From NCBI GenBank assembly GCA_026315105.1, contig CM048744.1, positions 364,891,159-364,955,158 on the forward strand: a DNA stretch of 64,000 nt. The letters run 5' to 3'. A program made the position numbers and the translations under genes. The stretch comes from Locusta migratoria (lineage: Eukaryota > Arthropoda > Insecta > Orthoptera > Acrididae). Below, in pieces: positions 46,051-58,287 of this stretch. Under the pieces are notes generated by a model, which worked only from the letters and a program-made list of their open reading frames with translations, was not told the DNA's origin and made no database searches. The first letter of the stretch is position 1. Every line of letters begins with the position of its first letter.

Positions 46051-46646
46051 CTACATCTACATACATACTCCGCAATTCACCGTAAGGTGCGTGGCGGAGG
46101 GTACACTGTACCACTACCAGGCATTTCCTTTCCTATTCCACTCCCAAATTGAACGAGGAAAAAAAGAATGCCTATATGCCTCCGTACGAGCCCTAATTTC
46201 TCTTATCTTGTCTTTGTGATCTTTACGCGAAATGTAAGTAGGCAGCAGCAAGATCGTACTACACTCAGCTTCAAATTCCGGCCCTCTAAATTTACTTAAC
46301 AGAAATTCACGAAAAGAACGTCGTCTTTCTTCCAGCGATCCCCAATTGAGTTGCCGGAGCATTTCCGTGACACTCGCGCATTGGTCGAACCTACCGGTAA
46401 CAAATCTAGCTGCTCGCCTCTGAACCGCCTCTATGTCTTCCTTCAAACCGATCTGCTGCGGGTCCCAAATACTTGAGCAATACTCAAGACGTGGTCGTAC
46501 AAGCGTTTTATACGTGGTCTCCTTTATAGGTGAAGTACATCTTCCCAAAATTCTCCCAATAAACCGAAGTCGGCTGTCTGCCTTTCTCACAACTGTCCTT
46601 AAATGCTCGTTCCATTTCATATCACTCTGCAATGTTACGCCTATCC
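46051..46646 (-). mobile_element. CR1-like LINE 3' end inserted in gypsy copy 1
   Basis: Minus-strand translation 'GVTLQSDMKWNEHLRTVV', 'YKTLVRPRLEYCSSIWDP', 'DIEAVQRRAARFVTGRF' and 'SFFPRSIWEWN' is the C-terminal end of a CR1/jockey-type reverse transcriptase. The 3' tail ends at 46051 with the 'atgtatgtagatgtag' type sequence also found at 8.92 kb. It breaks the gypsy integrase between 'NTARQDT' and 'GFTPFFLLHG'. 'TGGT' at both sides may be the target duplication. Reading frames happen to be continuous across the right junction. Confidence 0.9.
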
Positions 46647-48171
46647 TGGTGTCTTGTCTTGCGGTATTGTAAGCAAATGTCACGACTGGCAGAATTGTAT
46701 CCCAATCCTTCAGCTCAACATCGACGTACATCGACAGCACATCGGCTAACGTCTTGTTAAAACGTTATGTAAGACCAATTGTCCGAGGATGGTATGCAGT
46801 TGTCATTCTGTGGACAATGTCGCACCGTGACATTACCTCTGATACTAGTTTTGACTGGAATACTTTTCCACGATCAGATATCATGACACACGGTGCTCCA
46901 TGCTTCAAAATAATGTCTTCTACAAGAAATTTTGCGATTTCTGGAGCTTCTGCTGTCAGCACAGGTTTGGTGACAGCATAGTGTGTGAGGTAGTCAGTGC
47001 AGACTATTATCCAATGGTTGCCGGTTGTCGACTTCAGGAAGCTCCCTAAAAGATCGATCCCAACTCGGTGGAATGGAGCTGCTGCCGACGGAATCGGTAC
47101 AAGATGTCCTGGAGGTAATTGCAGCACATGCTTCCGTCGCTGGCACTCTTTACAGTGACTCACACAGTGCTTGACAGATCGGTAGAGATCTTTCCGGTAA
47201 TACCTGCATCTGATTCTGTCTAGGGTCTTCACAAATCCCAGATGACCGGATATTGAAGCTTCATGGAAATATTTGAGAATAGCTGGCTGGAGATGAGCTA
47301 GAACAACCAGTAGCCATTTGGGGCCCAGTGGATCATAGTTGCTCTTATACAATGTTCCGTTTATAAGTTGGAACTCTCCATTGGTCGGTTCTCCTTTCTC
47401 CAAGGCCTCTATAATTTTTAATAGTGCTGGATCTTCCCTCTGTTCAGCTGTAACGTCATCTAATTCAGTGAGGGCTGAAATTTCATTAACGCTGTTGTGT
47501 TCTACTAATGGATTCCTTGAAAGGCAGTCGGCATCCCTGTGTTTGCGCCCATTCTTGAACACTACTGTGACTGTGACATCGTACTCTTGGAGTCTTAGTG
47601 CCCATCTTGCTAGTCGACCTGATGGATCCTTCAAGCTAGTCAGCCAACACAAAGAATGGTGAATGGTTTGCCGAATAAATACGGCCGGAACTTGTTGATA
47701 GCCCAGATAACTGCAAGACATTCTTTTTCAGTTGTAGAGTAGTTTATCTCGGACTTTGAGAATACTCTTGACACATAGGCTATCACTTTTTCAGCACCTT
47801 CCTGAACTTTTACAAGCATTGCACCAATCCCATAACCACTGGCATCTGTGTGAAGTTCCGTTTCTGCATTTTCATCGTACAAGGCTAGCACTGGTGCGAA
47901 AGTTAGAGCCTCTTTAAGTGCCTGGAAAGCTCTTTCTTTTGTCTCATCCCAGTAAAATTTGGCGTCTCCCTGCAGAAGTTCTTGTAATGGACGTGCCTTG
48001 TTACAAAATCCTTTTATGAAACATTGGTAGTATGACCACAGCCTGAGAAAACTTCTTACATCACGAATGCTGAGGAGTTGGAAAATCTGTGACTGCCCTT
48101 ACTTTATCTGGATCAGGACGGACACCATCTCTGTTGATTAGAAGCCCCAGGATTTTTATCTCTTTGGCGAC

Positions 48172-48470
48172 AAAGACATTTATAATTTAATGAATTACTT
48201 GTTTTTGGGACCTGTGCGATACATCTGAAGGCTACAATTACTTGTTCTATGTAACTGAAAGCAATACACCCACCTAAAATCTATATTGCCACGATGGAAT
48301 ACTTTATTTTTCTGATGGCAATAGATGACTAAATATTAGGTGCAATAATATCAGAACGAATTCTGTGGAGGAGTCAAACTTTTATATCATTCCTGTAGAA
48401 TGAGAACCGCATTTCCAACATATGTAGAGCCAACAACCTGAAAAAATTATAAATCTGTTAGTGCACCTTT
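48172..48470. mobile_element. Insertion of unknown class in the gypsy reverse transcriptase
   Basis: In copy 2 the coding sequence runs uninterrupted across this site (55456-55500). Here about 300 bp of unrelated AT-rich DNA, 'tttataatttaatgaattac' to 'ctgttagtgcacctttgg', is inserted. No terminal inverted repeats are visible. On its minus strand it contains 'tttttcag|gttgttgg', which resembles a splice acceptor. Confidence 0.65.
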
Positions 48471-50112
48471 GGAAACATACAGTTATTAAAGCAGAGACCT
48501 GCAGTCTGAACACACTTCAACACAGTTGACAGGCGACTCAAATGTTCTTCAAATGTTTTCGAGAAAATGACAATGTCATCTAAATAGCAGAGACACGTCG
48601 TCCACTTAAGATATCGAAGCAAGTTCAAATGTGGATGGAGCATTACATAATCCAAATGGCATTACTTTAAATTCATAGAGGCCGTCAGGTGTAATAAAAG
48701 CCGTCTTCTCCCTGTCAGCTTTATCAACCTCGATTTGCCAGTAACCTGCGTGCATGTTCATAGTTGAGAAGTATGTAGCTCCTTTCAAACAGTCTAAGGT
48801 GTCATCAATGCACAGCAATGGGTAGACATCTTTCTTTGTCATTCTGTTCAGCCGCTGATAGTCGACACAGAATCACCACGTGCCATCCTTTTCTTTACGA
48901 GGACCACCGGAGACGACCAAGGACTCTCCGAAGGTTGAATAATGTCATCTCGTAACATCTTCTCCACTTCCTCCCGAATTATCCGTCTTTCAGCTGGCAA
49001 TACTCTATACGAACACTGGCTAATCAGCGGATGATCCCCAGTATTGATACAGTGCTTTATCGTGGGCCATTTTGTCTGACTTTTCCCCTGCTGAGGTGTG
49101 AATGCACCCGAAAATTGGCGTAGTATACCTAACACCCGCTGGCGTTCTTCCCTGGTTAGTCCAGGCCCTATTGGTAGTTCCACATTTGATTCCTCCAGCG
49201 TGTTGTCTGTACTAACAGCAGAGCATGGGTCTTCATTGATGTCGCTGAGCTCACCGTCCTGGATTGGTTCAGCTGTTCCGGTACACATTCCCTTGGGGAT
49301 AAGTTGTGACTGCTCGTGACAATTTGTGATCCAAATCTCTCCTTGACCACCGGTAATGCTTATGTAAATTTCTTTTGTTAGCCTGATAAATTTTTCACTA
49401 TCAACAAGAACTTCACAGTTTAACCAGTCATCTGTGTTTGTGACTGCAACTCTTCTCATTGTCAACGGCGGTATCGTCACATTGTCAACGACAAATAACT
49501 TTCCAGGTAATTCTGTATTACGTGTATCCTGCGGAACAACTTCTTCAATTTGCAGCTCAGATCTTCCACAGTCAATGATAGCTTGGGATGCCTGAAGGAA
49601 ATCCCATCCGAGGATGACATTGTGACTACATTCTGTTAAGAAGACAAATTCAGATGGCTGGGTCCTGTTGTTGATGGTTATTCTTGCGACATACGTTCCT
49701 GCTGGATTGACGTACTTTCCATTCGCGACCTTCAGCACAGTTGCCGCCTTATCACAGAACATTGTCTTCTTTAGTGTGCGGCAGTAATTATCCGACAGTA
49801 CAGAAAAAGACGCTCCTGAATCAACAAGTACCGGGACAGGTTGGCCATCGATTATGACGTCGATGAGATTTCGCAACATCTTAGCGACTGTTGTCCATGG
49901 AGGATTTTCATCTGTGGTGGCCTCACCTCCGTAGATGGTTGCCTCGCTTAGTTTTCCTGGGCAAGGCGGCTAGGGGATCGGCTGGTACCTCTGTACGGCG
50001 ACGGTAAACGGCTGCGGCGCGTCGGGGAGCAACCTCGTCTAGGGTACGGCAATGGGCTTCTTCCCATAGGTCGACTGAACTCATCAGCAGGTGATTGCCT
50101 GGGATAGAACTG

Positions 50113-51141
50113 CTATGATGGCTGACATCTTGCGGCAAAATAATCGTCGAACACTCGCCTTCTCTCTCTGCAGTAGCATACGACATGCCCAGGGCGCCCA
50201 CAGTGGAAACACAGTGGTCTATTGTCTTCTGTCCTCCAGACGTCCATTCTTCTGTGGTGCATGATTATTGCTGGGGGAGTTGGTTGTGGCCGCGTCGGCC
50301 GGTTCATAGGCTGCCGTTTGGCAGCTGCAGGGTATGTCATAGCAGGGCGACGCCATTCTTCACGTCGGGTGCGATTGGCGGGGTAGACATGAGCTAATAT
50401 CTGAAATACCTCTTCCTCAGTGGCGTCGGCTCCCTCGTGAGTTACATGGCTTACATCCATGGCCATAATCTGATGCTCAGTCGGTCTAATAGTTCCGGCT
50501 GCCATGCACTGTTGTAATTCTTCTCTCACAATTTGTCGTATGAGAGAAGCGAAGTCATGCTGGTCTTCCACAACGGCCATAGGGACTACATTGGGGAGTC
50601 GCTCATACTTCTTGTGTCCAACTCTCCTTTGTTGCATCTCTTCAATACGTTGGCACCACTTGCTGAACTCTTCTGTCATAGCGACGTCTTTTATCAGAAG
50701 GGCTTGGTACATGTCTTCTGCTATACCCTTCATCAGGTGCGTGATTTTGTCGGCCTCAGTCATGTTCGGATTGACAGTGTTATACAGGGCCAAAACATTC
50801 TGTATGAAAGACTGTGTCGGCTCACCATGTCGTTGGGTCCTGTTCTTCAGTTGTTCTTCCGCCGAGCGGATTTGTTGCAGGCGGTCTCCAAACGTCTTCT
50901 TAAGTTACGCCTGGAACGTTTCCCAGTCATTCAGTTTGTCTTCGTTGTTCTGGAACCATTTCTGGGCTGTTCTGTCCAGGTAGAAATAAACGTTGGCCAA
51001 GCACATTGTATGATCCCACCTATTGTACTTGGCGACTCCGTCGAATCCTTTTAGCCATTTATTGGGATCCTGTCCAGCGTCTCCAGAGAACAGCGACGAG
51101 TGTCTGATGTGCAACTGGCCTACCGTTGATTTCGTGTCCAT
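50113..51141 (-). pseudogene. gag: gypsy gag pseudogene, copy 1
   Basis: The likely start 'MDTKSTVGQLHIRHSSLFSG' lies at 51141. 'DRTAQKWFQNNEDKLNDWET' is the capsid-type gag region. A single in-frame stop occurs after 'WETFQA' (near 50905), after which 'LKKTFGDRLQQIRSAEEQL' continues. The C-terminal end has a CCHC zinc knuckle, 'CFHCGRPGHVVCYC', near 50190. Gag forms the particle that packages the element's RNA. With one stop and otherwise long frames, this is the best-preserved part of the element. Confidence 0.9.
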
Positions 51142-51295
51142 GGTTCTTCTGATGATACGGACTTTCGGAAGGATGTACTCAGTATATCCCTTGTATTCCG
51201 GTTCTAGTCTGTGTAAGCGACGGCTTCTACGTTGCCTAATTGGAGCCACGGTGATGCCGCTGTTGCACAGGGTACCCGGCACCTCCACCAAACAA

Positions 51296-51644
51296 TGAAA
51301 TGGAAGCAGGCTTGACTTCGACGGCAAATGAACACAGCACTTATACTCAAAGCACGTTTATTATGAACTCAACATACACGCAGCACTGACTGCCTCTCAG
51401 GTAGAGTGCTCTGCTATTTATACACAGACCGAATTTACCAGAAATTAGTAGAACAGTTAACATAAGATACAAGTAGAATTTACAAGTGAACATAAGAAAG
51501 AAGTCGAACCTTCTGCAATTGTTAATTACAAAGAAACAAATTTTTGCCGGTGGACTGGACTGAACCGACGACCTTCAGCACCGCAGTCCGTGACGCTATC
51601 CCCTGCTCCACGCCGGCCATCGGTATTCGTGGTCTCTCGCGGCA
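51296..51644 (-). repeat. 5' LTR of gypsy copy 1
   Basis: Partner of the 45053-45399 LTR. Both carry 'ctgctatttatacacagac' (minus-strand TATA-like 'tataaatagcag') and the tRNA-like module (about 51552-51625). In the element's sense, the tRNA-like module lies upstream of the TATA-like box. Confidence 0.93.
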
Positions 51645-52460
51645 ATGTAGGACGTGCCACCACTGGTGAGTTCCCTTTGTGGCTGTTACTATAGTTCATG
51701 TCACGTAAGAAGGTGCTTCTGTGCATAGTGACAAAGCGATAGGGGAAGCATGGACAGGAGGAGCTACGGCCAAGTGCCAACAGTGGAGCCTGCAGGAGAA
51801 ATATTGTCGTAACTTGCAGCCGGTCATATGCTTAGAGAATGAATATTATTGGATGCTAGTGCGGTAATGGAGGGGTTTGTGTAGAATGGACCACCTTCCT
51901 ATGTGAAGCGGATTACTGGTGGTAAAATTTTCACAGTACTGTGAGTAGTAGGTCTTGAGTTACACACAGAAGTTGGGATTAAAGATTGATTGCCAAATGT
52001 GCATTGCATTTTCTGAATTGCAGCACCTTTATTTGTAAGCTGTAAATGGAACTAATTCTCAGGGAAATATGGTATTTTGTACATAGGTGTTTCATATGGT
52101 GGCACTGGTGTGCTAAATTTCAGAAAAATCTGAGACTATGAGCCGAGTGCTTGGTTGGACTGATAATGAATTACCCCTTATTGTTTTGAGTATAGACCTC
52201 TACTATATTCAACATAGTCAAATCTTTGTTTACTCTAATAATGGTTGTAGAGCAGACTGCTCTTAGATCAGAAAAGAGGAAGCACAGGTCTAAAGTAGAA
52301 TGAGGTTTAAGGTTTATAAAGTATTTTTCAGGAAAGGTTGGGAGAGGAAGCTAGAAGTGAGGGACTCAAAAGTCTGCCAACAATGAGTTTGGGGAAGACA
52401 AGGACAATCCATGAAGTATAATATGTTTAGTTTGTTTATGTTCTAGGAGATGATCTAATT
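51645..52460. other. Intronic sequence, no recognised element
   Basis: Nothing recognised between gypsy copy 1 and the large palindrome. Confidence 0.4.
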
Positions 52461-52465
52461 ATGAT

Positions 52466-52992
52466 ATTGTAGAAAGATATAAAAAAGCCAAGATCACTGA
52501 TCATCAATTTTTATTTAAGACGACCGGTTTTGCTGAACTATGTCAGCATCATCCGTTCCAATTAAATCATTTTACAAGGCCATAATCTTGTAATGTAACC
52601 AGTTGCTATATAACATAATTTACAGTGCATAGGTGCACTATGTCATTATAATAAAAAAATCATCACAGTGAGTGACAATAGCAAACTGATCAGTTTGCTA
52701 TTGTCACTCACTGTGATAAATATGTTTTATTATAATGACAGAGTGCACCTATGCACTGTAAATTATCAGTTTGCTATTGTCACTCACTGTGATAATTATG
52801 TTTTATTATAATGACATAGTGCACCTATGCACTGTAAATTATGTGATATATCAACTGATTACATTACAAGATTATTGCCGTGTAAAATGATTTTATTGGT
52901 CCAGATGATGCTGACATAGTTCAGCGAAACCGGTCGTCTTAAATAAAAATTGATGATCAGCGATCTTGCCTTTTTTATATCTTTCTACGATA
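52466..52992. repeat. Large palindrome with a tandem duplication in one arm
   Basis: 'tagaaagatataaaaaagcc' and 'atcatcaatttttatttaag' followed by 'acgaccggttttgctgaac' at 52470-52540 return inverted at 52915-52990. At the centre, 'gtgagtgacaatagcaaact' faces its exact complement 'agtttgctattgtcactcac' around 52690. The right arm has this inner unit (about 95 bp, 'cagtttgctattgtcactca' to 'cactgtaaattat') twice in tandem. No ORF is present. It is a non-autonomous foldback or MITE. Confidence 0.92.
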
Positions 52993-53346
52993 ATATGTTT
53001 GGTAAGTCATATGTGAATTCAAAATATGATCTACGAATGAGAGGTGATTTTTGGGTTAGTTTGGTTAAAATTAAGTATGGAGATAAGGATTAGAAGAACA
53101 GTTATCTTCAGAGCAGAGAGAAATCAAAATTTGAGGTTCTTACTAACCAGGATATACTGCCAAAGTCAGGCAACTTATTTTACTAAATTCAGTTACTGAC
53201 CTTTTGGGATAATAAGTTTTGTCTCTTTTCAAAGAAAGTATGTTATTGCTATTGCAGTTGACAATGGGTTTATTAGATATTAATGTAATAAAAATTAATA
53301 TTATACCAAAAAACTTATGTATCTCAAATGTGAATGTTTTTCTTAC
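52993..53346. other. Intronic sequence adjoining an exon
   Basis: AT-rich with no recognised element. It ends at the donor of the 53347-53542 exon. Confidence 0.4.
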
Positions 53347-53542
53347 CCTAATAGGATTCATTTGCAGTGAGTCTGTCTGTCCAACAGTAAGCCAAATATC
53401 AACAAAGATTTGGACTACTGTCTCACTTCTCCATATATCAACAGGATCATTCTGTTGAATAACGCTTGAGGTATGCAACGATGTTGGTGTGTTTGATTGA
53501 TTCAGCACAGACTGGCGGAAAATGGTAGGAACATCAGCTGGC
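53347..53542 (-). CDS. SMPD4: SMPD4-like internal exon (first firm exon in transcript order here)
   Basis: This 196-nt exon starts with one base of a split codon, then 65 codons from 'PADVPTIFRQSVLNQ' to 'QMNPIR'. 'VDIWRSETVVQIFVDIWL' matches human SMPD4 'HEIWRSETLLQVFVEMWL' almost residue for residue. Acceptor 'ttcctcttgcag' and donor 'AGG|gtaaga' are strong. It joins in phase 0 to the 38622-38734 exon across a 14.6-kb intron. The region before 'IWRSET' is serine/threonine-rich and poorly conserved in the family. The preceding exon must end with two codon bases, as the candidate at 63968-64000 does. Confidence 0.95.
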
Positions 53543-54170
53543 CTGCAAGAGGAAAATATTCTGGTAACATTCATTGAAGAAAGTATAGTTTTCATACAGT
53601 ACAGATCTGCTATAGGAAAGTAACTAGGTCATTAAGGATACATTTAGTTAGATAGATTTTATATTACATAATATTCTCTGCCTTACCCATTAGCTGTATC
53701 TTAACAGACAGTTTGAAAGTTCTTGAAATAACAACTGGGTGGATAGCAAATCTGCTCACCAAACAGTGGCATGACTAGCCGCATATATAATGTAAAAAAA
53801 AATTGCAGATTTTTGGATGAAGCGGTCCTTTTTCTGGCAGAAAATAATGTAGATGAAGAAAGTTATAAGGACTTGTGCCCTGAGGGTTCCATAAAAAATT
53901 ATGTAATCAGATATTTAATCCACCCTATGTTCATACTGGCAAGATATTGTCCTGCTAATTTGGGAATGGTTAACTTTACCTTTAAATTTTTTGTGTAATT
54001 TTGCATTTATTCATGCAGATTTTTAAAAATTTTAATGCTTAATTTTGACTCTACATGTATATGCTTTGGTAATAGACATATGCAGTTGCATTGGTTTCAT
54101 TCACTCCGATTCTGGTTGTTGTTTCCAGAGAAAAAAAAACACTACACAGCTGACCATATGGATATTGTTA
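53543..54170. other. Intronic sequence, no recognised element
   Basis: Nothing recognised between the exon and gypsy copy 2. Confidence 0.4.
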
Positions 54171-54463
54171 CGCAAAACTTGGTGCACAATGCTTCAAAAT
54201 AATGTCTTCCACTAGGAAATTTGCGATCTCCGGGGTTCTGCAGTCTGCACGTTTTGTGACAGGGTAGTGGGTGAGGTAGTCAGTGCAGACTATTATCCAT
54301 CAGCTACCGGCTGTCGACTTCGGGAACCTACCAAAAGGTCAATTCCAATCTGGTGTAATGGAGCTGCTGCATGTGAAATTGGTACCAGATGACCTGGAGG
54401 TAACTGAGGCACATGCTTCCATCGCTGGCACTCCTTACAGTTACTTACCTAGTGCTTAACAGA

Positions 54464-56195
54464 TCAGTAGAGACCTTGCAGGTAATACCTTTGTCGGATT
54501 CTGTCTAGGTTCTTCACGAAACCCAGATGAGCAGATATTGGAGAATCGTGGAAATACTTCAGAATAGCTGGCCGGAGATGAGCTGGAACAACCAGATGCC
54601 ATTTGGGGCCCAATGGATCGTAGTTGCTCTTATACAATGTCCCATTTATAAGTTGAAACTCTCCTTTGGTCAGTTCTCCTTTCTCCAAGGCCTCTATGGT
54701 TTGTAATAATAATGGATCTTCCCACTGTTCAGGTGTAATGTCACCTATCTCAATGAGGGCCGAAATTTCAACCAAGCTGTTGTGTTCGGCTAATGGATTC
54801 CTCGAAAGGCAATTGGCGCCCTTGTGTTTGCGCCCATTTTTGAATACCAATGTGACATCATACTCATGTAGTCTTAGTGCCCATCTTGCTAGTCGACCTG
54901 ATGGATCCTTCAAATTGGTCAGCCAACATAAAGAATGGTGGTCTGTCATGACAGTGAATGGTTTACCGAATAGATACGGCCCAAACTTGTTGATAGCCCA
55001 GATAATGGCGAGACACTCCTCCTCGGTTGTAGAGTAGTTTATCTTGGATTTTGAGAGAACTCTTGATGCATAAGCTATTTCCTTTTCAGCACCTTCCTGA
55101 ATTTGTACAAGCATTGCACCAATCCTATAAGCAATAGTGTCTGTGTGAAGTTCAGTTTCCGCATTCTTGTTGTATAAGGCTAGAACTGGTGTGGAAGTTA
55201 GAGCCTACTTAAGTTCCCGGGAAGCTCACTCTTTAATCTCATCCCAGTAAAACTTGGCATCTCCCTGCAGAAGTTCTTGCAATGGTTGTGCCTTGTTACA
55301 AAAATCTTCTATGAAACAATGATACTTTGAGCACAGGCCGAGGAAACTTCTCACAACACAGATGTGTTGAGGAGTTGGAAATGCTGTTACTGCCCTTACT
55401 TTATCTGGATCAGGATGCACACCATCTCCGTTCACTAGGTGCCCCAGGAATTTTATTTCTTTCGTAACGGGGAGGCACTTATTTGGGTTGAGGCGGAGTC
55501 CTGTTGTCTGAACACACTTCAACACAGTTGATAGATGGCTTAGATGTTCCGCAAATGTCCTTGAGAAAACAACACTGTCATCTAGATAACAAAGACCTGT
55601 CGTCCATTTAAGATGTCGGAGCAATTTGTACATCATGCGTTCAAATGTGGCCGGGGCATTACATAGTCAAAACGGCATGACCTTGAATTCATAGAGGCCA
55701 TCGGGTGTAATAAAAGCAGTCATCTTCCTGTTAGCTTTGTCAATCTCGATTTGCCAATAACCTGTCTGCACGTCCATAGTTGAGAAGTATGTAGGTCCTT
55801 TCAAACAGACTAAACATGTTGTCAATATGCGGCAATGGGTAGACATTTCTTTGTGATTTTGTTCGCAGCCAATAGTCTATACAGAAACGCCATGTGCCAT
55901 CCTCCTTCAGAAGGACCACCGGAAATGACCAGGGACTCTCTGAAGATTGAATACTGTCATCATGCAAAATCTTCTCCACTTCTTGCCGAATACTCCGGCT
56001 TTCAGCTGGTGACACACTGTACGAATGCTGGCTAATTGGTGGATAATCCCCAGTATTGATACAGTGTTTTATCATGGGCTGTTTCATCTGGCTCTTCCCC
56101 TGCCTGGCCTGAAACACACCTGAAAATTGGTGCAGTATAGTTAACACCTGCAAACATTGTTCCTGCATCAGACCGGGCCCTATATTCAACGCCAT
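54464..56195 (-). pseudogene. pol: gypsy pol pseudogene, copy 2
   Basis: Three open pieces in pol order (56195-55740, 55636-55226, 55114-54464) encode reverse transcriptase, then 'GHLVNGDGVHPDPDKVRAVT', then RNase H with 'YSTTEEECLAIIWAINKFGP' and 'HHSLCWLTNLKDPSGRLARW', then the integrase N-terminus. The region 55440-55500 is continuous here but interrupted in copy 1, and so defines the empty site for the 48.2-kb insertion. Several frameshifts and stops are present. Confidence 0.88.
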
Positions 56196-58287
56196 AGTAG
56201 TTTCCTGTAGTGCATTGTCGGCAGTAACAGCAGAGCTGAGACTTCGCCAATGACACTGAGCTCACCGTCCTGGACTGGTTCGGCTGTTCAAATACAAATT
56301 CCTTTGGGAATGAATTGCCAGACAGAAAATTAGTGATCCAACGTTCTCAACCAGCTGTAATGCTTATGATAGCCACTGGTATGTAGATTTTCTTTGTTAT
56401 ACTGATTAGCTTTTTGTGATCGACAAGCATTTCTCTGTCCAACTGCTCATTTCAGTTGCTGACTGGAACACTTCTTATTGTTAACGGCGGGATCTCAACG
56501 TTCTCGACAGCAAACAACGTCCCCGGGTAAGTCCACATTAGCTGTACTCATCGAAACAGCTTTCTCAATTTGTAGCTCAGATCTTCCACAGTCAATGAGA
56601 GCCTGGGTTACCTCAAGAAAGTCCCATCCGAGGAGGACGTTATGGCTACATTCTGTTAAAATGGCATATTAAAAAGGCTGTGTCCTGTTGTTGTTAGTTA
56701 CTCTTGCAACACTTGTTTCTGCTGGATGGACGTATTTTCCGTTTGCAACCTTCAGCACAGTTGCTCTTGTATCACAGAACATTATCTTCCTTTGTTTCGG
56801 TGGTAGTCATTTGATAATACAGAGAAGGAAGCTCCTGAATCGACTAGTGCCCAGAAAGGTTGGCTGTCAATGATGACGTCAATGAGATTTCTCGACATCT
56901 TAGTGACTGTCATCCACAGAGGATTTTCATCTGCAGGAGCCTCACCTTCGTAGATGGTCAACATGCCTAGTTTTCCTGAGCACAGCGGCTAGGCAAGCAG
57001 CTGGTACCTCTGTAAGGTGACTGTAAGGTGACAGTGAATGGCGGTGGCATGTTGGAGAGCGACCACGTCCAGGATACGGCGACAGACTTCGGCCCATAGG
57101 TCAACAGTAATCATCTGCAGTTGACTACCATTGAAAGTACTGCTCTGTTGGTTGGTGTCTTGCGGATAATAATTATCAAATACTCATCTTCTTTCCCTAT
57201 AGTATCATACAACATGTCCAAGAAGGCCACAGTGAAAAAACAATGGTGTGTTGCCTTCTGTCCTCCAGATATCTGTCCTCCTGCAAGGCTTCACAGTTTC
57301 CAGAGGATTTGGTTGTGATCATGTCGGTCAGTTCCTTAAGCTACCGTTGGGTAGCTGCAGCACAAATCATAGTAGAGCGAAGCCATTCTTCACGTCGGGT
57401 GCGACTCGCGGGGCTGACGGGCACTAATGTTTCAACTACCTCTTCCTCGGCAGCGTCAGCTGCCTCATGACATACAAGATTGACATCCATGGCCATAATC
57501 TGGTGCTCGCTTGGTACAACAGTCCAAGCTGCCATAAACTGTTGTAATTCTTCTCTCACAATTTGTCATATGAGAGAAGCAAAGTCATGCAGTTCTTCCA
57601 CAACGGCCATAGGAACAACATTCGGGACTATGTTGTACTTCTTTCGTCCAAAACTCCTCTGCTGCATCTCTTCAATTTTCTGGCACCATTGGATAAATTC
57701 TTGTGTCATCGAAACGTCTTTTAACAGAAGAGCTTGATACATGTCTTCTGCAATGCCCTTCATCAGGTGTGAAACTTGATCAGCCTCCGTCATAACAGGG
57801 TTAATTACGTATATACGACTGTGTTGACTTACAATGTCACTGGGCCCTGTTCTTCAATTGTTCTTCTGATAAACGGACTTGCCACTGGTGGTCTCCAAAT
57901 GTCTTCTTAAGTTCTTTCTGAAATTTTTCCCAGCTATCGAGCTTATCCTCTTTATTTTCAAACCACTGCTGGGCTGTCCCGTGCAGGTAGAAATATACGT
58001 TTGAACCCACCTATTATACTAGGCGATTCGGTTGAATAACTTTCAGCCATTTATTTGTGTCCTGTTCAGCATCTCCTGAGAACACCAATGGATGTCTGAT
58101 GTGCAGCTGGCTTACAGCTGTTTTAGCATCCATTGTTCTTTTGATGACATGGACCTTCGGACGAAGGTAGTCAGTATACCCTTTTTATTCCGGTTCTTGT
58201 CCGTATAAGCGACGGCTCTTGCGCTGCCTAATCAGAGCCATGATGATGCAGATGTATTGCAGAATACCCGGCGCCTCCACCAGATAG

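Larger units (their letters stand above)
45580..49960 (-). pseudogene. pol: gypsy pol pseudogene (PR-RT-RNaseH-INT), copy 1
   Basis: The protease has 'VLVDSGASFSVLSD' (near 49830). The reverse transcriptase has 'GLCNAPSTFELA' (a block normally read S-T-F-Q-R) and the catalytic 'CYLDDIVIFSK' (near 48575). RNase H has 'ELHTDASGYGIGAMLV' and 'YSTTEKECLAVIWA'. The integrase has 'CKECQRRKHVL', 'RVGIDLLGSF' and 'VMISDRGKVFQS'. The C-terminal part 'RYFGPYCVIRRLSDVTYEVE' is like the usual gypsy C-terminal module. Frame breaks lie near 48848, 48460-48170 (insertion), 48060 and 47650. A LINE inserted at 46051 splits the integrase. Confidence 0.92.
45053..51644 (-). mobile_element. Ty3/gypsy LTR retrotransposon, near full length, copy 1
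   Basis: Two LTRs of about 347 and 349 bp (45053-45399 and 51296-51644) bound a minus-strand interior with gag, protease, reverse transcriptase, RNase H and integrase in gypsy order. Next to the 5' LTR, the minus strand has 'tggtggaggtgccgggta', conserved in copy 2. It is the likely primer-binding region, though I could not assign the tRNA. A polypurine tract was not clearly seen. Two insertions (46051-46646 and about 48172-48470) and several stops disable it. A clear target duplication is not visible. Confidence 0.93.

Noticed and set aside
46114..46740. 208-codon open frame as a functional fusion protein
   Set aside because: It is gypsy integrase running by chance into an inserted LINE fragment, with no start or promoter suggesting a gene.
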